Source: Bacteroidota bacterium
GTDB lineage: Bacteria > Bacteroidota > Bacteroidia > 2-12-FULL-35-15
Reading direction: 5' to 3'
Assembly: GCA_017303895.1 (NCBI GenBank)
Contig: JAFLBF010000005.1
Span: 62,001 to 126,000, forward strand
DNA length: 64,000 nucleotides
Shown: one piece after another, positions 33,354 through 44,361 of the stretch
Layout of the letters: the number at the start of each line of letters is the position of its first letter
Position numbering within the stretch: position 1 is the stretch's first letter
The notes under the pieces: model-generated
The model's database searches: none
Seen by the model: only the letters and a program-made list of their open reading frames with translations
What the model was told of the DNA's origin: nothing
Made by a program: the position numbers and the translations under genes

Positions 33354-35231
33354 TTGAAAATCCTTATTCGTCAGTCTTTATTCCTTGTGCTTTTCTGGTT
33401 TATTGTCTTTTTGGCATGCCGGCTTAGTTTTTATTTATGCGTCATCCCTCTTTTGGATGATGTTTCATCCGGACTGATCTTTCAATCTTTATATAAAGGA
33501 TTGCGATTGGATCTTTCAATGATTGGTTATCTCATCTCATTTCCACTTTTATTGTTTACAGTTTTTTATTTTACTAAAAAGCAGCTGTTTATCAGGTTGG
33601 CTAATTTGATCAATTATCTATTCATTCTTATTTATGTATTAGCAGCTGTGGGCGAAGCCTGTTTGTATCGAGAATGGAAATCAAAATTGAGCATGCAGGC
33701 ATTGCAACATTTTATGCATCCATCCGAAGTATTTAAAACTACATCATGGGGACTAACGGTATTGTTTTTCGGATTGTCGATCTTATTAACATATGTTTTT
33801 ATAAAATTGTACAACCGTAAAGTTGCTATTGTTAAGGGTGTTTTGAGTGAAACGGATACTTTCATTGCGAAACTAGGAAAAGGGCTGTTGTATTTTGTGC
33901 TGATCATCGTTTTTGCCGGACTTAGCATTCGTGGTGGTGTACAGCAGATCCCGATTCAAAGTAGCGATGCCTTTTTTTGTACTTCGCCAATTGCGAATGA
34001 TGCAGCAGTAAATCCACTATGGAACATCGCATTTAGTATTGTTGATTATGAAAATCATTTTAAAGAAAATCCGTTCAAAGATTTTTCTCAAGCGGATGCT
34101 GATAAGATTGTGAGTGATCTTTACAAATTAGAAAAAGATTCTACGATCCAGTTTTTAGATAACACACGTCCGAATATTGTGTTCATTATTATGGAAAGTT
34201 GGAGCGCTTATGTTTCCAAAAAATTTGGTGGCGATGATTTTGCACCATTTATTGATAGCATTGCTAATGAAGGTATCGCATTTACGAAGATCTATCCACC
34301 TGCTTATGTTTCCGATCAGGGAATTCCGGCTGTTTTAAGCGGTTATCCTGCTGTGTCCAGAATTAGTATTATCAATCAGAGTTCTAAATCCATGAAATTG
34401 AATTGTATCAATCAGGATCTGAAAAAATATGGTTATCAAAGTGGATTTATCTTTGGAGGTGATCTAAACTATGGTAACATTAAGAGTTATATTTTTAATA
34501 AAGAGTTTGATGTTGTAAAGGAAGAGAAAGATATTGATGGATCTTTAACTAGAGGTAAGTTGGGTATTCAGGATGAGGATATGCAAAAGGTGTATTTGAA
34601 TTATTTGAATCAGGCCAAGCAGCCATTTTTGTATTCCTGGTTTACCCTTAGCTCTCACATGCCTTATGATTTTAAAGGGGAGAAAAAGGCACTAGTGCCT
34701 CATAAAGAGAATGATTATATCAATAGTATCGTTTATGCAGACAACTCCTTTCGGAACTTTTTTAAAGAAGCAAGTAAACAAGCCTGGTATAAAAATACAT
34801 TGTTTGTAATTGTAGCTGATCACAGTCATGCCACTCATAAAGATTTTAGTGTTTATGATGCAGAGTATCATCGCATACCCCTTTTGTTTTTTGGTGATGT
34901 GATAAAAAAAGAATGGAGAGGAAAAACGGTTGAGGCTGTGTACTCCCAAATGGATATCCCGGCTACACTTTTGAATCAAATGGGATTAAAGCAGGAAGCG
35001 GCACAATACAAGTGGAGTAAGGATATGTTCAATCCTAATTCAAAGCATTTTGCTTACTTCTGTAGTTTTGCCGGAGGGGGTATGGTAGTCGATAGCGGAT
35101 CCGTTGGCTACCAACATGGTTTGGATGAACTTGTGGTGAATAGAACTTCAAATAACAAATTAGCAGACAGTTTGAAGCAATTAGGTAAAGCGTATCAGCA
35201 ATCAGTTTACGAAGATTATAGGTTGAAATAA
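33354..35231 (+). CDS. LTA-synthase-like membrane sulfatase-family phosphotransferase
   Basis: 625 residues starting at TTG. Five hydrophobic spans in residues 1-200 are followed by an extracytoplasmic alkaline-phosphatase/sulfatase domain. NIVFIIMESWSAY carries the metal-binding Glu, the nucleophile region is YVSDQGIPAVLSG, and VIVADHSHATH supplies Asp/His ligands. Gram-negative relatives transfer phosphoglycerol or phosphoethanolamine to glycans or lipids. It stands alone, divergent from ribF. The exact substrate is unknown. Confidence 0.88.
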   Translation: MKILIRQSLFLVLFWFIVFLACRLSFYLCVIPLLDDVSSGLIFQSLYKGLRLDLSMIGYLISFPLLLFTVFYFTKKQLFIRLANLINYLFILIYVLAAVGEACLYREWKSKLSMQALQHFMHPSEVFKTTSWGLTVLFFGLSILLTYVFIKLYNRKVAIVKGVLSETDTFIAKLGKGLLYFVLIIVFAGLSIRGGVQQIPIQSSDAFFCTSPIANDAAVNPLWNIAFSIVDYENHFKENPFKDFSQADADKIVSDLYKLEKDSTIQFLDNTRPNIVFIIMESWSAYVSKKFGGDDFAPFIDSIANEGIAFTKIYPPAYVSDQGIPAVLSGYPAVSRISIINQSSKSMKLNCINQDLKKYGYQSGFIFGGDLNYGNIKSYIFNKEFDVVKEEKDIDGSLTRGKLGIQDEDMQKVYLNYLNQAKQPFLYSWFTLSSHMPYDFKGEKKALVPHKENDYINSIVYADNSFRNFFKEASKQAWYKNTLFVIVADHSHATHKDFSVYDAEYHRIPLLFFGDVIKKEWRGKTVEAVYSQMDIPATLLNQMGLKQEAAQYKWSKDMFNPNSKHFAYFCSFAGGGMVVDSGSVGYQHGLDELVVNRTSNNKLADSLKQLGKAYQQSVYEDYRLK

Positions 35232-35244
35232 GATCGTTGTAATA

Positions 35245-36225
35245 TCATTTTTTGCCGGCATTCTTTTTCGCTTCTTTTTCTTTTTTCTTAAAATAATTGC
35301 GAAGCAGAATATTATGCTTTAAAGCTTCCATATTATCATCAAATCCTTTTGTTCCACTTTCGATGTTCTGCATGCTCTTGTTTAAATTGTTGACGAATGT
35401 AGTATCCATCAATACCGTTCCAATAGCACCTTCGCCCTTTTTGATCTTGGAAGTTACATAATGCAGATCGCCAGTAACTAATGCTAATGAATCTGATATC
35501 AGTTCAATGTTAACTATGCTCTGATGTAATTTAGATGAAAAAGCGGTGTCTGTTACCAATGCACCAATTGTTCCTTTTCCTTCTCGAACATGCTTTACAA
35601 TACGGTTGAGGTCGCCTGTGATCAATGCAGTTCGTTCTCCCGTTACTTTGATATTTACAATGGCTTGCTTTACATTTTCGGCAACTATTGTATCCATTAA
35701 GATGCTCCAAAGACTATTCGGACTATTTAGTTTTTGTACAATCAGTTTTATTTCTTCTGTAATTTCTCTAACATTTTCATTGGTGATATTGAGTGTCCGC
35801 ATCATGTCATCTGTCCCGACCGGGTTACGTGAAAGCAGCATGTCTCCATCTTCTACGCCCTCAGCCGGACCATCAGTCGGAATAATATTCACAAGTTTAT
35901 TTCCCATTAATCCATCTGTTCCAACAATTGCTACTGCATTTTTTTTGATGAATTCCTGTACTTTATCTTCAATGATCATGGTAACACTCACTGTTGTGTC
36001 ATTTATGATCTCTACACTTTCAACGGTCCCTACATCAATACCTGTGAAGCGTACATTGTTTCCGGCCATTAAGCCATTAACATTATAAAATTGTGCTTTT
36101 AGAGTAAATGTGGAGCCAAATAAATTTTGTTTGGAGCCAATAAGGTAGAGTGCCACTATTAATAGCGCTGTCCCAATGAGTACAAATAATCCTACACGAA
36201 TATTTTTAGAAGTTTCTTTTGCCAT
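35245..36225 (-). CDS. mlaD: MlaD-family (MCE) lipid-transport protein
   Basis: 326 residues. One N-terminal transmembrane segment (about 10-28), then an MCE domain (about 36-120; GLMAGNNVRFTGIDVGTVESV), then long helices with repeats GKGTIGALVTDTAF and GEGAIGTVLMDTTF, and a Lys-rich C-terminus. It binds lipids in the periplasm for the MlaFE transporter. It is the third gene of mlaE-mlaF-mlaD, 5 bp after mlaF. The full Mla pathway (mlaA, B, C) is not in the window. Confidence 0.93.
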   Translation of the reverse strand: MAKETSKNIRVGLFVLIGTALLIVALYLIGSKQNLFGSTFTLKAQFYNVNGLMAGNNVRFTGIDVGTVESVEIINDTTVSVTMIIEDKVQEFIKKNAVAIVGTDGLMGNKLVNIIPTDGPAEGVEDGDMLLSRNPVGTDDMMRTLNITNENVREITEEIKLIVQKLNSPNSLWSILMDTIVAENVKQAIVNIKVTGERTALITGDLNRIVKHVREGKGTIGALVTDTAFSSKLHQSIVNIELISDSLALVTGDLHYVTSKIKKGEGAIGTVLMDTTFVNNLNKSMQNIESGTKGFDDNMEALKHNILLRNYFKKKEKEAKKNAGKK

Positions 36226-36230
36226 TTTTA

Positions 36231-36995
36231 TTATTCAAAAAATTGTTTCACTTTACTATCTGTTGCTCGTTCCAGCTCTTCGTATGTTCCTGTTGCGTAG
36301 CATGTGCCATCAATAAGCATAACAACTCTGTTGGCAGTTATTTTTACGCAATTCAGATCATGAGAGATAATGATAGAGGAGATGTTGTATTTTTTTTGCA
36401 TGTCCACCATTAAATTACTGATCTCCTTTCCAGTGATCGGATCTAGTCCGGTAGTCGGCTCATCGTATAGGATGATCTCGGGTTTAAGAATGAGTGTTCT
36501 TGCGAGTGCAATACGTTTTCGCATACCTCCTGATAATTCAGATGGCATCATGTCAACCGTATGAGGAAGTCCTACATTTCGTAATACTTCCATTACCAAT
36601 TCATTCACTTCTTCCTTGCTGGTATGTATCCAATGACGTCTGAGAGGAAATTCCAGATTTTCTCTAACCGTCATTGAATCATATAATGCATTGCTTTGGA
36701 ATAAGAAACCAACTTTTACACGCATTTCATCTAATTGAGTGGTGTTCAGGTCGGGTACATTATCACCAAGCACGTTGATGGTTCCTTTATCCGGTTGGAT
36801 CAGACCGATGATACATTTAATAAGTACCGATTTCCCTGATCCGGATTTTCCCAATACAACTACATTTTCTCCTTTTTTTAGATCGAAATTAAAGCCATTC
36901 AGTACTTTATTATCTCCAAATGCTTTGTAAAGATTACGAATGGAGATAACCGTTTCCGGATCTTGAGTAGCGATATGTCCTTTCTGATCTTTCAT
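36231..36995 (-). CDS. mlaF: MlaF-family ABC transporter ATPase
   Basis: 254 residues. Walker A is GKSGSGKS, the signature is LSGGMRKR, Walker B is IILYDEPTTGLDP, and the switch His is in IIISHD. It energises MlaE for phospholipid trafficking between inner and outer membranes. It overlaps mlaE by one base. Confidence 0.94.
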   Translation of the reverse strand: MKDQKGHIATQDPETVISIRNLYKAFGDNKVLNGFNFDLKKGENVVVLGKSGSGKSVLIKCIIGLIQPDKGTINVLGDNVPDLNTTQLDEMRVKVGFLFQSNALYDSMTVRENLEFPLRRHWIHTSKEEVNELVMEVLRNVGLPHTVDMMPSELSGGMRKRIALARTLILKPEIILYDEPTTGLDPITGKEISNLMVDMQKKYNISSIIISHDLNCVKITANRVVMLIDGTCYATGTYEELERATDSKVKQFFE

Positions 36996-37765
36996 TAATT
37001 CAGATTAAAAATATCGGTTATTTGAACTGCAATAAGGTCGATAATAAATACGAGCAATGATGAAATAACAACAGCCGAATTGGCCGATTGACCAACGCCT
37101 TCAGTGCCTTTATTGGAATTAAATCCTTTATAGCATCCAATGATCCCTATCGCAAAACCAAAGAAGAATGTTTTGATGATGGATGGCATCACATCACCAT
37201 AAACAAGTGTGTCAAATACTTGATTCCAGTATAAGTCCCAGCTTACAACACCTCTGATGTTGGCACCCAAATAGCCACCATAAAGAGAAACGGTATCCGC
37301 TAATACTGCTAAAAGCGGTATCATCAACGTTGTTCCCATTACACGGGTTACTACAAGGAATTTATACGGATTGGTACCGGAAACATCCATGGCATCGATC
37401 TGTTCGGTTACTTTCATTGAGCCTAATTCGGCACCTATACCGGAGCCTATTTTGCCTGCGCAGATAAGAGCCGTGATAACAGGAGCAATTTCGCGGACAA
37501 GTGAAACCGATACCATTTTAGGTAACCATGCTTCTGCTCCAAATTCAACTAAAGTGGGGCGCGACTGGATCGTGATCACTAGTCCCATAATGAAAGCTGT
37601 TATTGCAACTAGGGGTAGAGATTTGTTACCGATGTAAAAGCACTGACGAAGAAATTCGTTGAACTCAAAGCGGGGCTTGAATAGCTCAGTAAAGAACCTG
37701 CCCGTAAAGCGGGCGATCAATCCAATTTCTATGAATAGCTTTTTCATGTGTTTTTCGAATGCCAA
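36995..37765 (-). CDS. mlaE: MlaE-family ABC transporter permease
   Basis: 256 residues with five to six membrane spans. The conserved MlaE block EFGAEAWLPKMVSVSLVRE (about 74-92) followed by APVITALICAGKIGSGIGAE is intact. It is the permease subunit for MlaF and MlaD and the first gene of the operon. Confidence 0.94.
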   Translation of the reverse strand: MAFEKHMKKLFIEIGLIARFTGRFFTELFKPRFEFNEFLRQCFYIGNKSLPLVAITAFIMGLVITIQSRPTLVEFGAEAWLPKMVSVSLVREIAPVITALICAGKIGSGIGAELGSMKVTEQIDAMDVSGTNPYKFLVVTRVMGTTLMIPLLAVLADTVSLYGGYLGANIRGVVSWDLYWNQVFDTLVYGDVMPSIIKTFFFGFAIGIIGCYKGFNSNKGTEGVGQSANSAVVISSLLVFIIDLIAVQITDIFNLN

Positions 37766-37823
37766 GATCGTATGCTTTTCAAGAAGAAATCATGGCATTG
37801 GTCATGCAAAATACTGATAATAA

Positions 37824-38288
37824 TCATAATGGTATGCTTTCATCCGAAATTAGCTGTTCCATTAAATAAAGGTCGAGCCCCGGAGCCCAATGATCTTTCT
37901 CTATTAATATTGTTGTGTAGCCTAGTTTTTCAAAAAAAACATATGCGAATTGAGAGGTTCTCACAATTAGCTTATTGATCGTCTTGTTGGTTTTAAGAAG
38001 CTGAATGATCTGTTCTGTCACTTTTTTACCTATACCTGTATTTTGGAATTCGGGGTGTAAAAAGATCCAATTGATCCTGCCCGAATTATCATCCTTTCTG
38101 ATCTCGTAACCGGTTCCACCAATGATGCGATTATTATTTTCGACAACAAAATAGGTGGTAGCATGACTGGTTTTGAGGTAATTTAAGAATTCGTCCAGTT
38201 CATGTTGTGCAAAATACTTAGGGGTATTCAAAAGAAACACCTTGGTAAGGGCATCAGTATCAGTAGTTTTGTATGGACGAATGAGCAT
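37824..38288 (-). CDS. GNAT-family N-acetyltransferase
   Basis: 154 residues of a single GNAT domain. The acetyl-CoA-binding segment is LHPEFQNTGIGKKVTEQII (motif A, Q/RxxGxG/A). The substrate is not predictable. It is monocistronic, between mlaE and the divergent atpD. Confidence 0.9.
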   Translation of the reverse strand: MLIRPYKTTDTDALTKVFLLNTPKYFAQHELDEFLNYLKTSHATTYFVVENNNRIIGGTGYEIRKDDNSGRINWIFLHPEFQNTGIGKKVTEQIIQLLKTNKTINKLIVRTSQFAYVFFEKLGYTTILIEKDHWAPGLDLYLMEQLISDESIPL

Positions 38289-38469
38289 AATTAACGCATT
38301 TTAAACAGTCTTTTCCGGCTTTTTAATACTTGTATTTTCAATATGACCTCAAATGTATGATTTTTATCAGTTTTAACGCCTGTTTTTGAGTGTTTATCGA
38401 GTAAAACAAGCTTGTTCAAATTAACTGTAAATTGTTAATCAATTTTTTTCTCTTTATAGTATAAATTGT

Positions 38470-38477
38470 TACTTTTG
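38470..38477 (+). promoter_or_regulatory. Candidate -7 box for atpD-atpC
   Basis: TACTTTTG matches TAnnTTTG, 41 bp upstream of the atpD ATG. A T-rich tract at 38443-38449 is at the -33 position. Confidence 0.55.
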
Positions 38478-38491
38478 CACTCGATTTTTAA

Positions 38492-40024
<1,533 letters not shown>

Positions 40025-40039
40025 TAATTCGTTGGAAGT

Positions 40040-40071
40040 AAAAAGCCTTTAGGGATCTCTATTGGCTTTTT
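40040..40071 (+). terminator. Weak hairpin between atpD and atpC
   Basis: AAAAAGCC (40040-40047) pairs with GGCTTTTT (40064-40071) across a 16-nt loop. Only three G-C pairs, so it probably attenuates rather than ends transcription, lowering epsilon relative to beta. Confidence 0.4.
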
Positions 40072-40095
40072 GCCGAAAACATTAGACTAATAAAA

Positions 40096-40335
40096 ATGAA
40101 ATTAGAAATTATTACTCCTGATAAAAAAGTGTATAGTGGTGATGTTTCAGCAGTGAAACTTCCCGGTGCAGATGGATCATTCGGAATTATGAATAACCAT
40201 GCTCCTATTATAGCAACGCTTAAAAAAGGAACGGTTAAGGTTACCGAAACTTCAAATAAAGTTGAGACTTTTGAGATCAATGGCGGTGTGGTAGAAGTAT
40301 TGAACAACAAGATCATTGTATTGGCAGAAGCTTAA
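40096..40335 (+). CDS. atpC: F1 ATP synthase epsilon subunit, short form
   Basis: 79 residues, only the N-terminal beta-sandwich (LEIITPDKKVYSG, LPGADGSFGIMNNHAPII, VEVLNNKIIVLAE). The helical C-terminal domain of about 50 residues that inhibits ATP hydrolysis in E. coli-type epsilon is missing. The stop is followed by a terminator, so this is the natural length. The subunit still couples the rotor gamma to the c-ring. Confidence 0.95.
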   Translation: MKLEIITPDKKVYSGDVSAVKLPGADGSFGIMNNHAPIIATLKKGTVKVTETSNKVETFEINGGVVEVLNNKIIVLAEA

Positions 40336-40360
40336 TCTGAAATTAGTAAGAAATTTAAAA

Positions 40361-40393
40361 AATCCTTTGAAATTTTATTTCAAAGGATTTTTT
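40361..40393 (+). terminator. Intrinsic terminator after atpC
   Basis: AATCCTTTGAAAT (40361-40373) with ATTTCAAAGGATT (40377-40389), loop TTT, then a T run to 40393. Confidence 0.9.
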
Positions 40394-40430
40394 GTTTTCA
40401 TACTTTTAATCATAAATAAAAACATAAAAA

Positions 40431-42536
40431 ATGAGATCATTTTTTTTAATCCTAAGTGTTTGTCTGTATACAACTAATGTGTTCTCTCAGCAAAAAAAGT
40501 CCGTAGATACAACCTATGAAGACAGCTTTGATAAATTAAAATTATGGGCGGAGTGGGATGATAAAGATTCAAAAGCGAGTATTGAAAACGGGTCATACAT
40601 GATTGAGCATAAACGTACTTCAGGTAGCTGGGCCTTTTGGAAATCAATAGACTTGGATAAAAACAAAGATTATTCTTTTGAAGTTGAAATGGAGCAGATT
40701 GCCGGTGATCAGAATTATGGACATGGTATCATTTGGGGTTTAAAAGACTGGGAAAATTATAATAGCTTTATCATATCTCCTTCGGGCTATTTTCAGATCA
40801 ACAAAACGGAATCAGGTAAGTATTCCGAGATTCAAGAGTGGAAAACAACTTCTTTGGTTAAGCAAGGGATAAATGTTTTAAGGGTAAGTAAAAGAGGAGC
40901 TGAAATTCAATTTTTGCTGAATGGCGAAGTTTTATTGGTCGTAGAAAGTAAAAAGATGCAGCTGTGGGGAAGTTACTTTGGAATGATCGTATATAATCAA
41001 AAAAAAGTGAGTGTTCCAAGAATACAATTGACAGCATCGATGCCTAGGATCAATCATATTAAGGATCCTGTAAAAGGATTGATAAAAGAGAATTTAGGAA
41101 AAAATGTTAATTCTGCTTATTCTGAAATTTGTCCTATTGTTTCCCCTGATGGAAAAACACTATTCTTTACAAGAAAAAATCATCCTCAAAATCACAGTAA
41201 AACAGTAAATGATGATATCTGGTATGCAAAGAAGTTAAATGAGACCACTTGGTCGGAGGCCCAAAATATGGGCTCTCCTTTTAATAACAGTGGACACAAT
41301 ATGTTAGTATCAGTGTCAGCCGATAATAATACATTGTACCTTTCCAATACATACAATCCGGATGGTACTCAAAAGGGGGCAGGGTTATCTGTAGCTGTTC
41401 GTTCCGCGGATAGTTGGGCTATGCCTAAAGAAATTAAGATAAATAATTATTACAATACACATACATATGTAAATAATTGCTTATCGCAAGACAATGCGTA
41501 TTTGCTTCATGCTATTGAGCGAAAAGATTCTAAAGGAGGAGCAGATATTTATGTTAGCTTTTTGAATAAAGATGGAAGCTATTCAGAGCCTTTAAATTTA
41601 GGGGCAGATATAAATACTCCCGGTTATGAAACGACACCTTTTTTGGCAGCAGATAATAAAACGCTTTATTTTTCATCGGATATGCATCCGGGATATGGTA
41701 ACAATGATATTTTTGTGACTACACGTTTGGACGATACCTGGAAGAAATGGTCCACTCCATTAAATTTAGGCCCTGAGATAAATTCAGTTAATTGGGATGC
41801 TTATTTTACGATACCTGCATCGGGAGATGTTGCCTATATGGTTTCATCTGAAAATTCACTGGGTGAAGGAGATATTGTAAAGGTGAAATTGCCTGAAGCA
41901 GCAAAGCCTTTACCCGTTGTATTGATAAAAGGGAAAGTGCTTAATAAAAAAACGAATTTACCTTTGAAGGCTCTGATCAGCTATTATGATGTTGTGTCTC
42001 AGGAAAAAGTGGGAGAGGCGATTTCTAATCCTGCAAGTGGAGAGTATAACATTATTCTTCAATATGGTAAGAAATACAGCTTCAGAGCTGATAAAGATGG
42101 ATTTTATGCTGTGAACGATTTTTTAGATGTAAGTTCATTAGACAGTTATAAGGAAATTGAGAAAGATCTTTATCTTGTACCGGTTGAAATAGGTCAGATC
42201 GTTAGACTGAACAATGTTTTTTTTGATTTCAATAAATCAGAATTAAAGCCAGATTCTTATCAGGAGTTGGATCGATTAGTTGATTTTTTAAAAAGCAATT
42301 CCGGGATAGAGATTGAAATTGGTGGTCATACCGATAATATCGGGAATGATGAATATAACCAGCGATTATCACAGCAGCGTGTTGAGAGTGTTATGCTCTA
42401 TTTAACGTCAAAAGGTGTTCAAAAGGATCGATTACAGGCAAAAGGATATGGTGAAACTAAACCTATTGCTAACAATGACACAGAAGACGGAAAAGCAACG
42501 AATAGAAGGGTTGAGTTTACCATTCTAAAACAGTGA
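40431..42536 (+). CDS. OmpA-family protein with PD40 propeller
   Basis: 701 residues. Signal peptide about 1-20. Residues 25-205 look like a lectin/LamG-type jelly-roll (GHGIIWGLKDWENYN). A PD40/TolB-like propeller follows at about 225-485 (SPDGKTLFFTRK, ADNKTLYFSSDMHPG followed by YGNNDIF). Then come a carboxypeptidase-regulatory-like domain (GKVLNKKTNLPLKA) and a C-terminal OmpA domain (FDFNKSELKPDSY, GGHTDNIGNDEYN, NRRVEF). The OmpA domain anchors it to peptidoglycan. Similar proteins accompany gliding or T9SS machinery, but its partner is unknown. Confidence 0.9.
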   Translation: MRSFFLILSVCLYTTNVFSQQKKSVDTTYEDSFDKLKLWAEWDDKDSKASIENGSYMIEHKRTSGSWAFWKSIDLDKNKDYSFEVEMEQIAGDQNYGHGIIWGLKDWENYNSFIISPSGYFQINKTESGKYSEIQEWKTTSLVKQGINVLRVSKRGAEIQFLLNGEVLLVVESKKMQLWGSYFGMIVYNQKKVSVPRIQLTASMPRINHIKDPVKGLIKENLGKNVNSAYSEICPIVSPDGKTLFFTRKNHPQNHSKTVNDDIWYAKKLNETTWSEAQNMGSPFNNSGHNMLVSVSADNNTLYLSNTYNPDGTQKGAGLSVAVRSADSWAMPKEIKINNYYNTHTYVNNCLSQDNAYLLHAIERKDSKGGADIYVSFLNKDGSYSEPLNLGADINTPGYETTPFLAADNKTLYFSSDMHPGYGNNDIFVTTRLDDTWKKWSTPLNLGPEINSVNWDAYFTIPASGDVAYMVSSENSLGEGDIVKVKLPEAAKPLPVVLIKGKVLNKKTNLPLKALISYYDVVSQEKVGEAISNPASGEYNIILQYGKKYSFRADKDGFYAVNDFLDVSSLDSYKEIEKDLYLVPVEIGQIVRLNNVFFDFNKSELKPDSYQELDRLVDFLKSNSGIEIEIGGHTDNIGNDEYNQRLSQQRVESVMLYLTSKGVQKDRLQAKGYGETKPIANNDTEDGKATNRRVEFTILKQ

Positions 42537-42539
42537 TCC

Positions 42540-43433
42540 TTATTGTAAAGTAATAAAATCACCCACCGCATTTAAGTAATTGCTAAATCCCATCACTGTT
42601 TGAATGGTACTATGTCCTGCTCCGGGGATGCGGTGTTGTTCTTTATATGTTCCTTGATAGTTGTTGTATACTACACTTCCATGTGTGTTTATGCTCAGGA
42701 AGTCGTCATTTTCACCGTGTATCCAAAAGAAAGGCTGTTGTACTTTTTTGATCTCCTCTCCATTATTGATCTGTAGATCGGTAACGGTACTTCCGGGTAG
42801 TGCAAGCCCTGAACCATCCTGAACCATTACTTCTGCAGAAGCAAATGGAGCTTCCAATAATAATTTTGAAGGAAAAAGTGAATAGTTGTTGTTGGCAGTG
42901 ATCTTTGTTGCGGGAGCTGTGCCCATGCTAAATCCATACATCACCAAACGATCATTCGTCAGTCCTTTGTTTTTGAGCCATTTTAATGCTGCATCAACAT
43001 CTGCATATAACGCATTTTCACTTGGCTTGCCTTCACTCATGCCGTAACCTCTGTAATCGATCATCATAACTCCAAAACGATTTTTATTCTTCGTATTGGC
43101 CAATAATTTTGCCCGTTGCCAGTAGAAATCCATATGGTCTTTGTTTCCATGACAATACATAATTATTGTATCTGCAGCGATTTCAGAAATGTTACCGATG
43201 TAAACAGCATAAATAGTAGTAGCGCTGGATTCATCGCTTGCTTGAGAAGGAAGTGTGAACACGTGGACCATGCTGTCGGGAATAGCATAGCTGTGATCCA
43301 AACGAAAATCAACTTCTCCTGTATAATTATCGAGTTTATATTCACTGAGTTTGCTTTCATTGAATAGATTGTCATCTAAGCGGAGACAACTTGAAAGTGT
43401 AATAATAAGTGCAAAGAGTATTATCTTTTTCAT
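42540..43433 (-). CDS. Alpha/beta-hydrolase lipoprotein
   Basis: 297 residues. The lipobox ends TLSSC16, so it is a lipoprotein. The hydrolase fold shows YCHGNKDHMDFYW (oxyanion region), nucleophile in YGFSMGTAP, Asp in GENDDFLS and His in GAGHSTIQ. The substrate is unknown. It lies 3 bp downstream of the next lipoprotein gene, so the two probably form an operon. Confidence 0.86.
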   Translation of the reverse strand: MKKIILFALIITLSSCLRLDDNLFNESKLSEYKLDNYTGEVDFRLDHSYAIPDSMVHVFTLPSQASDESSATTIYAVYIGNISEIAADTIIMYCHGNKDHMDFYWQRAKLLANTKNKNRFGVMMIDYRGYGMSEGKPSENALYADVDAALKWLKNKGLTNDRLVMYGFSMGTAPATKITANNNYSLFPSKLLLEAPFASAEVMVQDGSGLALPGSTVTDLQINNGEEIKKVQQPFFWIHGENDDFLSINTHGSVVYNNYQGTYKEQHRIPGAGHSTIQTVMGFSNYLNAVGDFITLQ

Positions 43434-43436
43434 GAT

Positions 43437-44099
43437 CTAAAATTTTCTGGTGTAACCGAAATAAATGCCGAATGCACCCTTGTCTTTTAAAGGTGTTTGA
43501 TAGTCTACAACAATATCTTTGTTGGAGAGGTGAGGGGCAATCACTTTAGCTTCGATATTGAAATTCCATTTTTTTCCATTGAATGTATGTCCGATCATTG
43601 GACTGACCAGCCATTTATTTTGTTGCTTTAACTCAAATGCTTTTTTTGAAGATAGTTCAAACCAATTGTCAACTCCTATGTAGAAAAAATTCTTCCTTTT
43701 TCCATATTCCCAAAAGGCATTAAGATCTAATTGCGGGTAAAGTCTGTATGCATTCCGGTCATGATAAATAAAGTTCACAACGGGATTAAATGAAATGGCC
43801 GGCCAGTAGTTTTTTTGTTTGATCAATTGCTTGGTGGCGCCTAATTCAAGTTGAAGATTTCCATATAATGCAGAAGTGACGTTTACAGATGCAAAGCCTG
43901 TGAGCGTGCTATCTATTCCATAACCATAAGTGGCAGTGATGAATGGAATCGGGATGGTGGCTGCCCCAAATTTAATGAGTGGTCCACCCAATGACACATT
44001 AGCCGCATGTTGTTTCTTTTCAAGTGGTTTAACAAAATGACTTGGGGCACAGGAATAGATCGAAAGGCAACAAAAAGCTATGAATAAGCGTTTATACAT
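43437..44099 (-). CDS. Lipoprotein with outer-membrane-barrel-like sequence
   Basis: 220 residues from the ATG at 44099 (MYKRLFIAFCCL), chosen over an ATG eight codons upstream because it gives a compact lipoprotein signal with lipobox SIYSC. The rest is beta-rich with alternating patterns (LQLELGATKQL, FFYIGVDNWFELSS, GAFGIYFGYTRKF), as in small barrel proteins of Bacteroidota. No family is recognised. Confidence 0.72.
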   Translation of the reverse strand: MYKRLFIAFCCLSIYSCAPSHFVKPLEKKQHAANVSLGGPLIKFGAATIPIPFITATYGYGIDSTLTGFASVNVTSALYGNLQLELGATKQLIKQKNYWPAISFNPVVNFIYHDRNAYRLYPQLDLNAFWEYGKRKNFFYIGVDNWFELSSKKAFELKQQNKWLVSPMIGHTFNGKKWNFNIEAKVIAPHLSNKDIVVDYQTPLKDKGAFGIYFGYTRKF

Positions 44100-44138
44100 A
44101 AAAAGAAATAGTTGATGGTACAAATATATTAAAACTCG

Positions 44139-44146
44139 TACCTTTG
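44139..44146 (+). promoter_or_regulatory. Candidate -7 box giving a nearly leaderless transcript
   Basis: TACCTTTG matches TAnnTTTG and ends 8 bp before the ATG at 44155. Transcription would begin near 44150, leaving about five nucleotides of leader. Confidence 0.5.
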
Positions 44147-44154
44147 CGTTTGGA

Positions 44155-44358
44155 ATGAGAGATGTTTTTTATACGATACTTGTGATCTGGATATTATGGA
44201 GAGTCATCCATAGTATAAATACATATCGATCAAATAAAACATCCTCTTCAGTTTCTAATGATCAGGCCGAAGTAAAACATTCGTATTCGTCAAAAGAAGC
44301 CAAACGTAAAATGGCTGATTCTGAGGGAGAATATGTTGATTATGAAGAGGTAAAATAG
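44155..44358 (+). CDS. Small membrane-anchored protein (DUF4834-like)
   Basis: 67 residues. One N-terminal membrane span (VFYTILVIWILWRVI) followed by a Ser/Lys-rich linker and the end SEGEYVDYEEVK, a pattern found in small DUF4834 proteins of Bacteroidota. Function unknown. It is 3 bp upstream of the SpecificRecomb-family gene and likely co-transcribed with it. Confidence 0.75.
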   Translation: MRDVFYTILVIWILWRVIHSINTYRSNKTSSSVSNDQAEVKHSYSSKEAKRKMADSEGEYVDYEEVK

Positions 44359-44361
44359 CCC

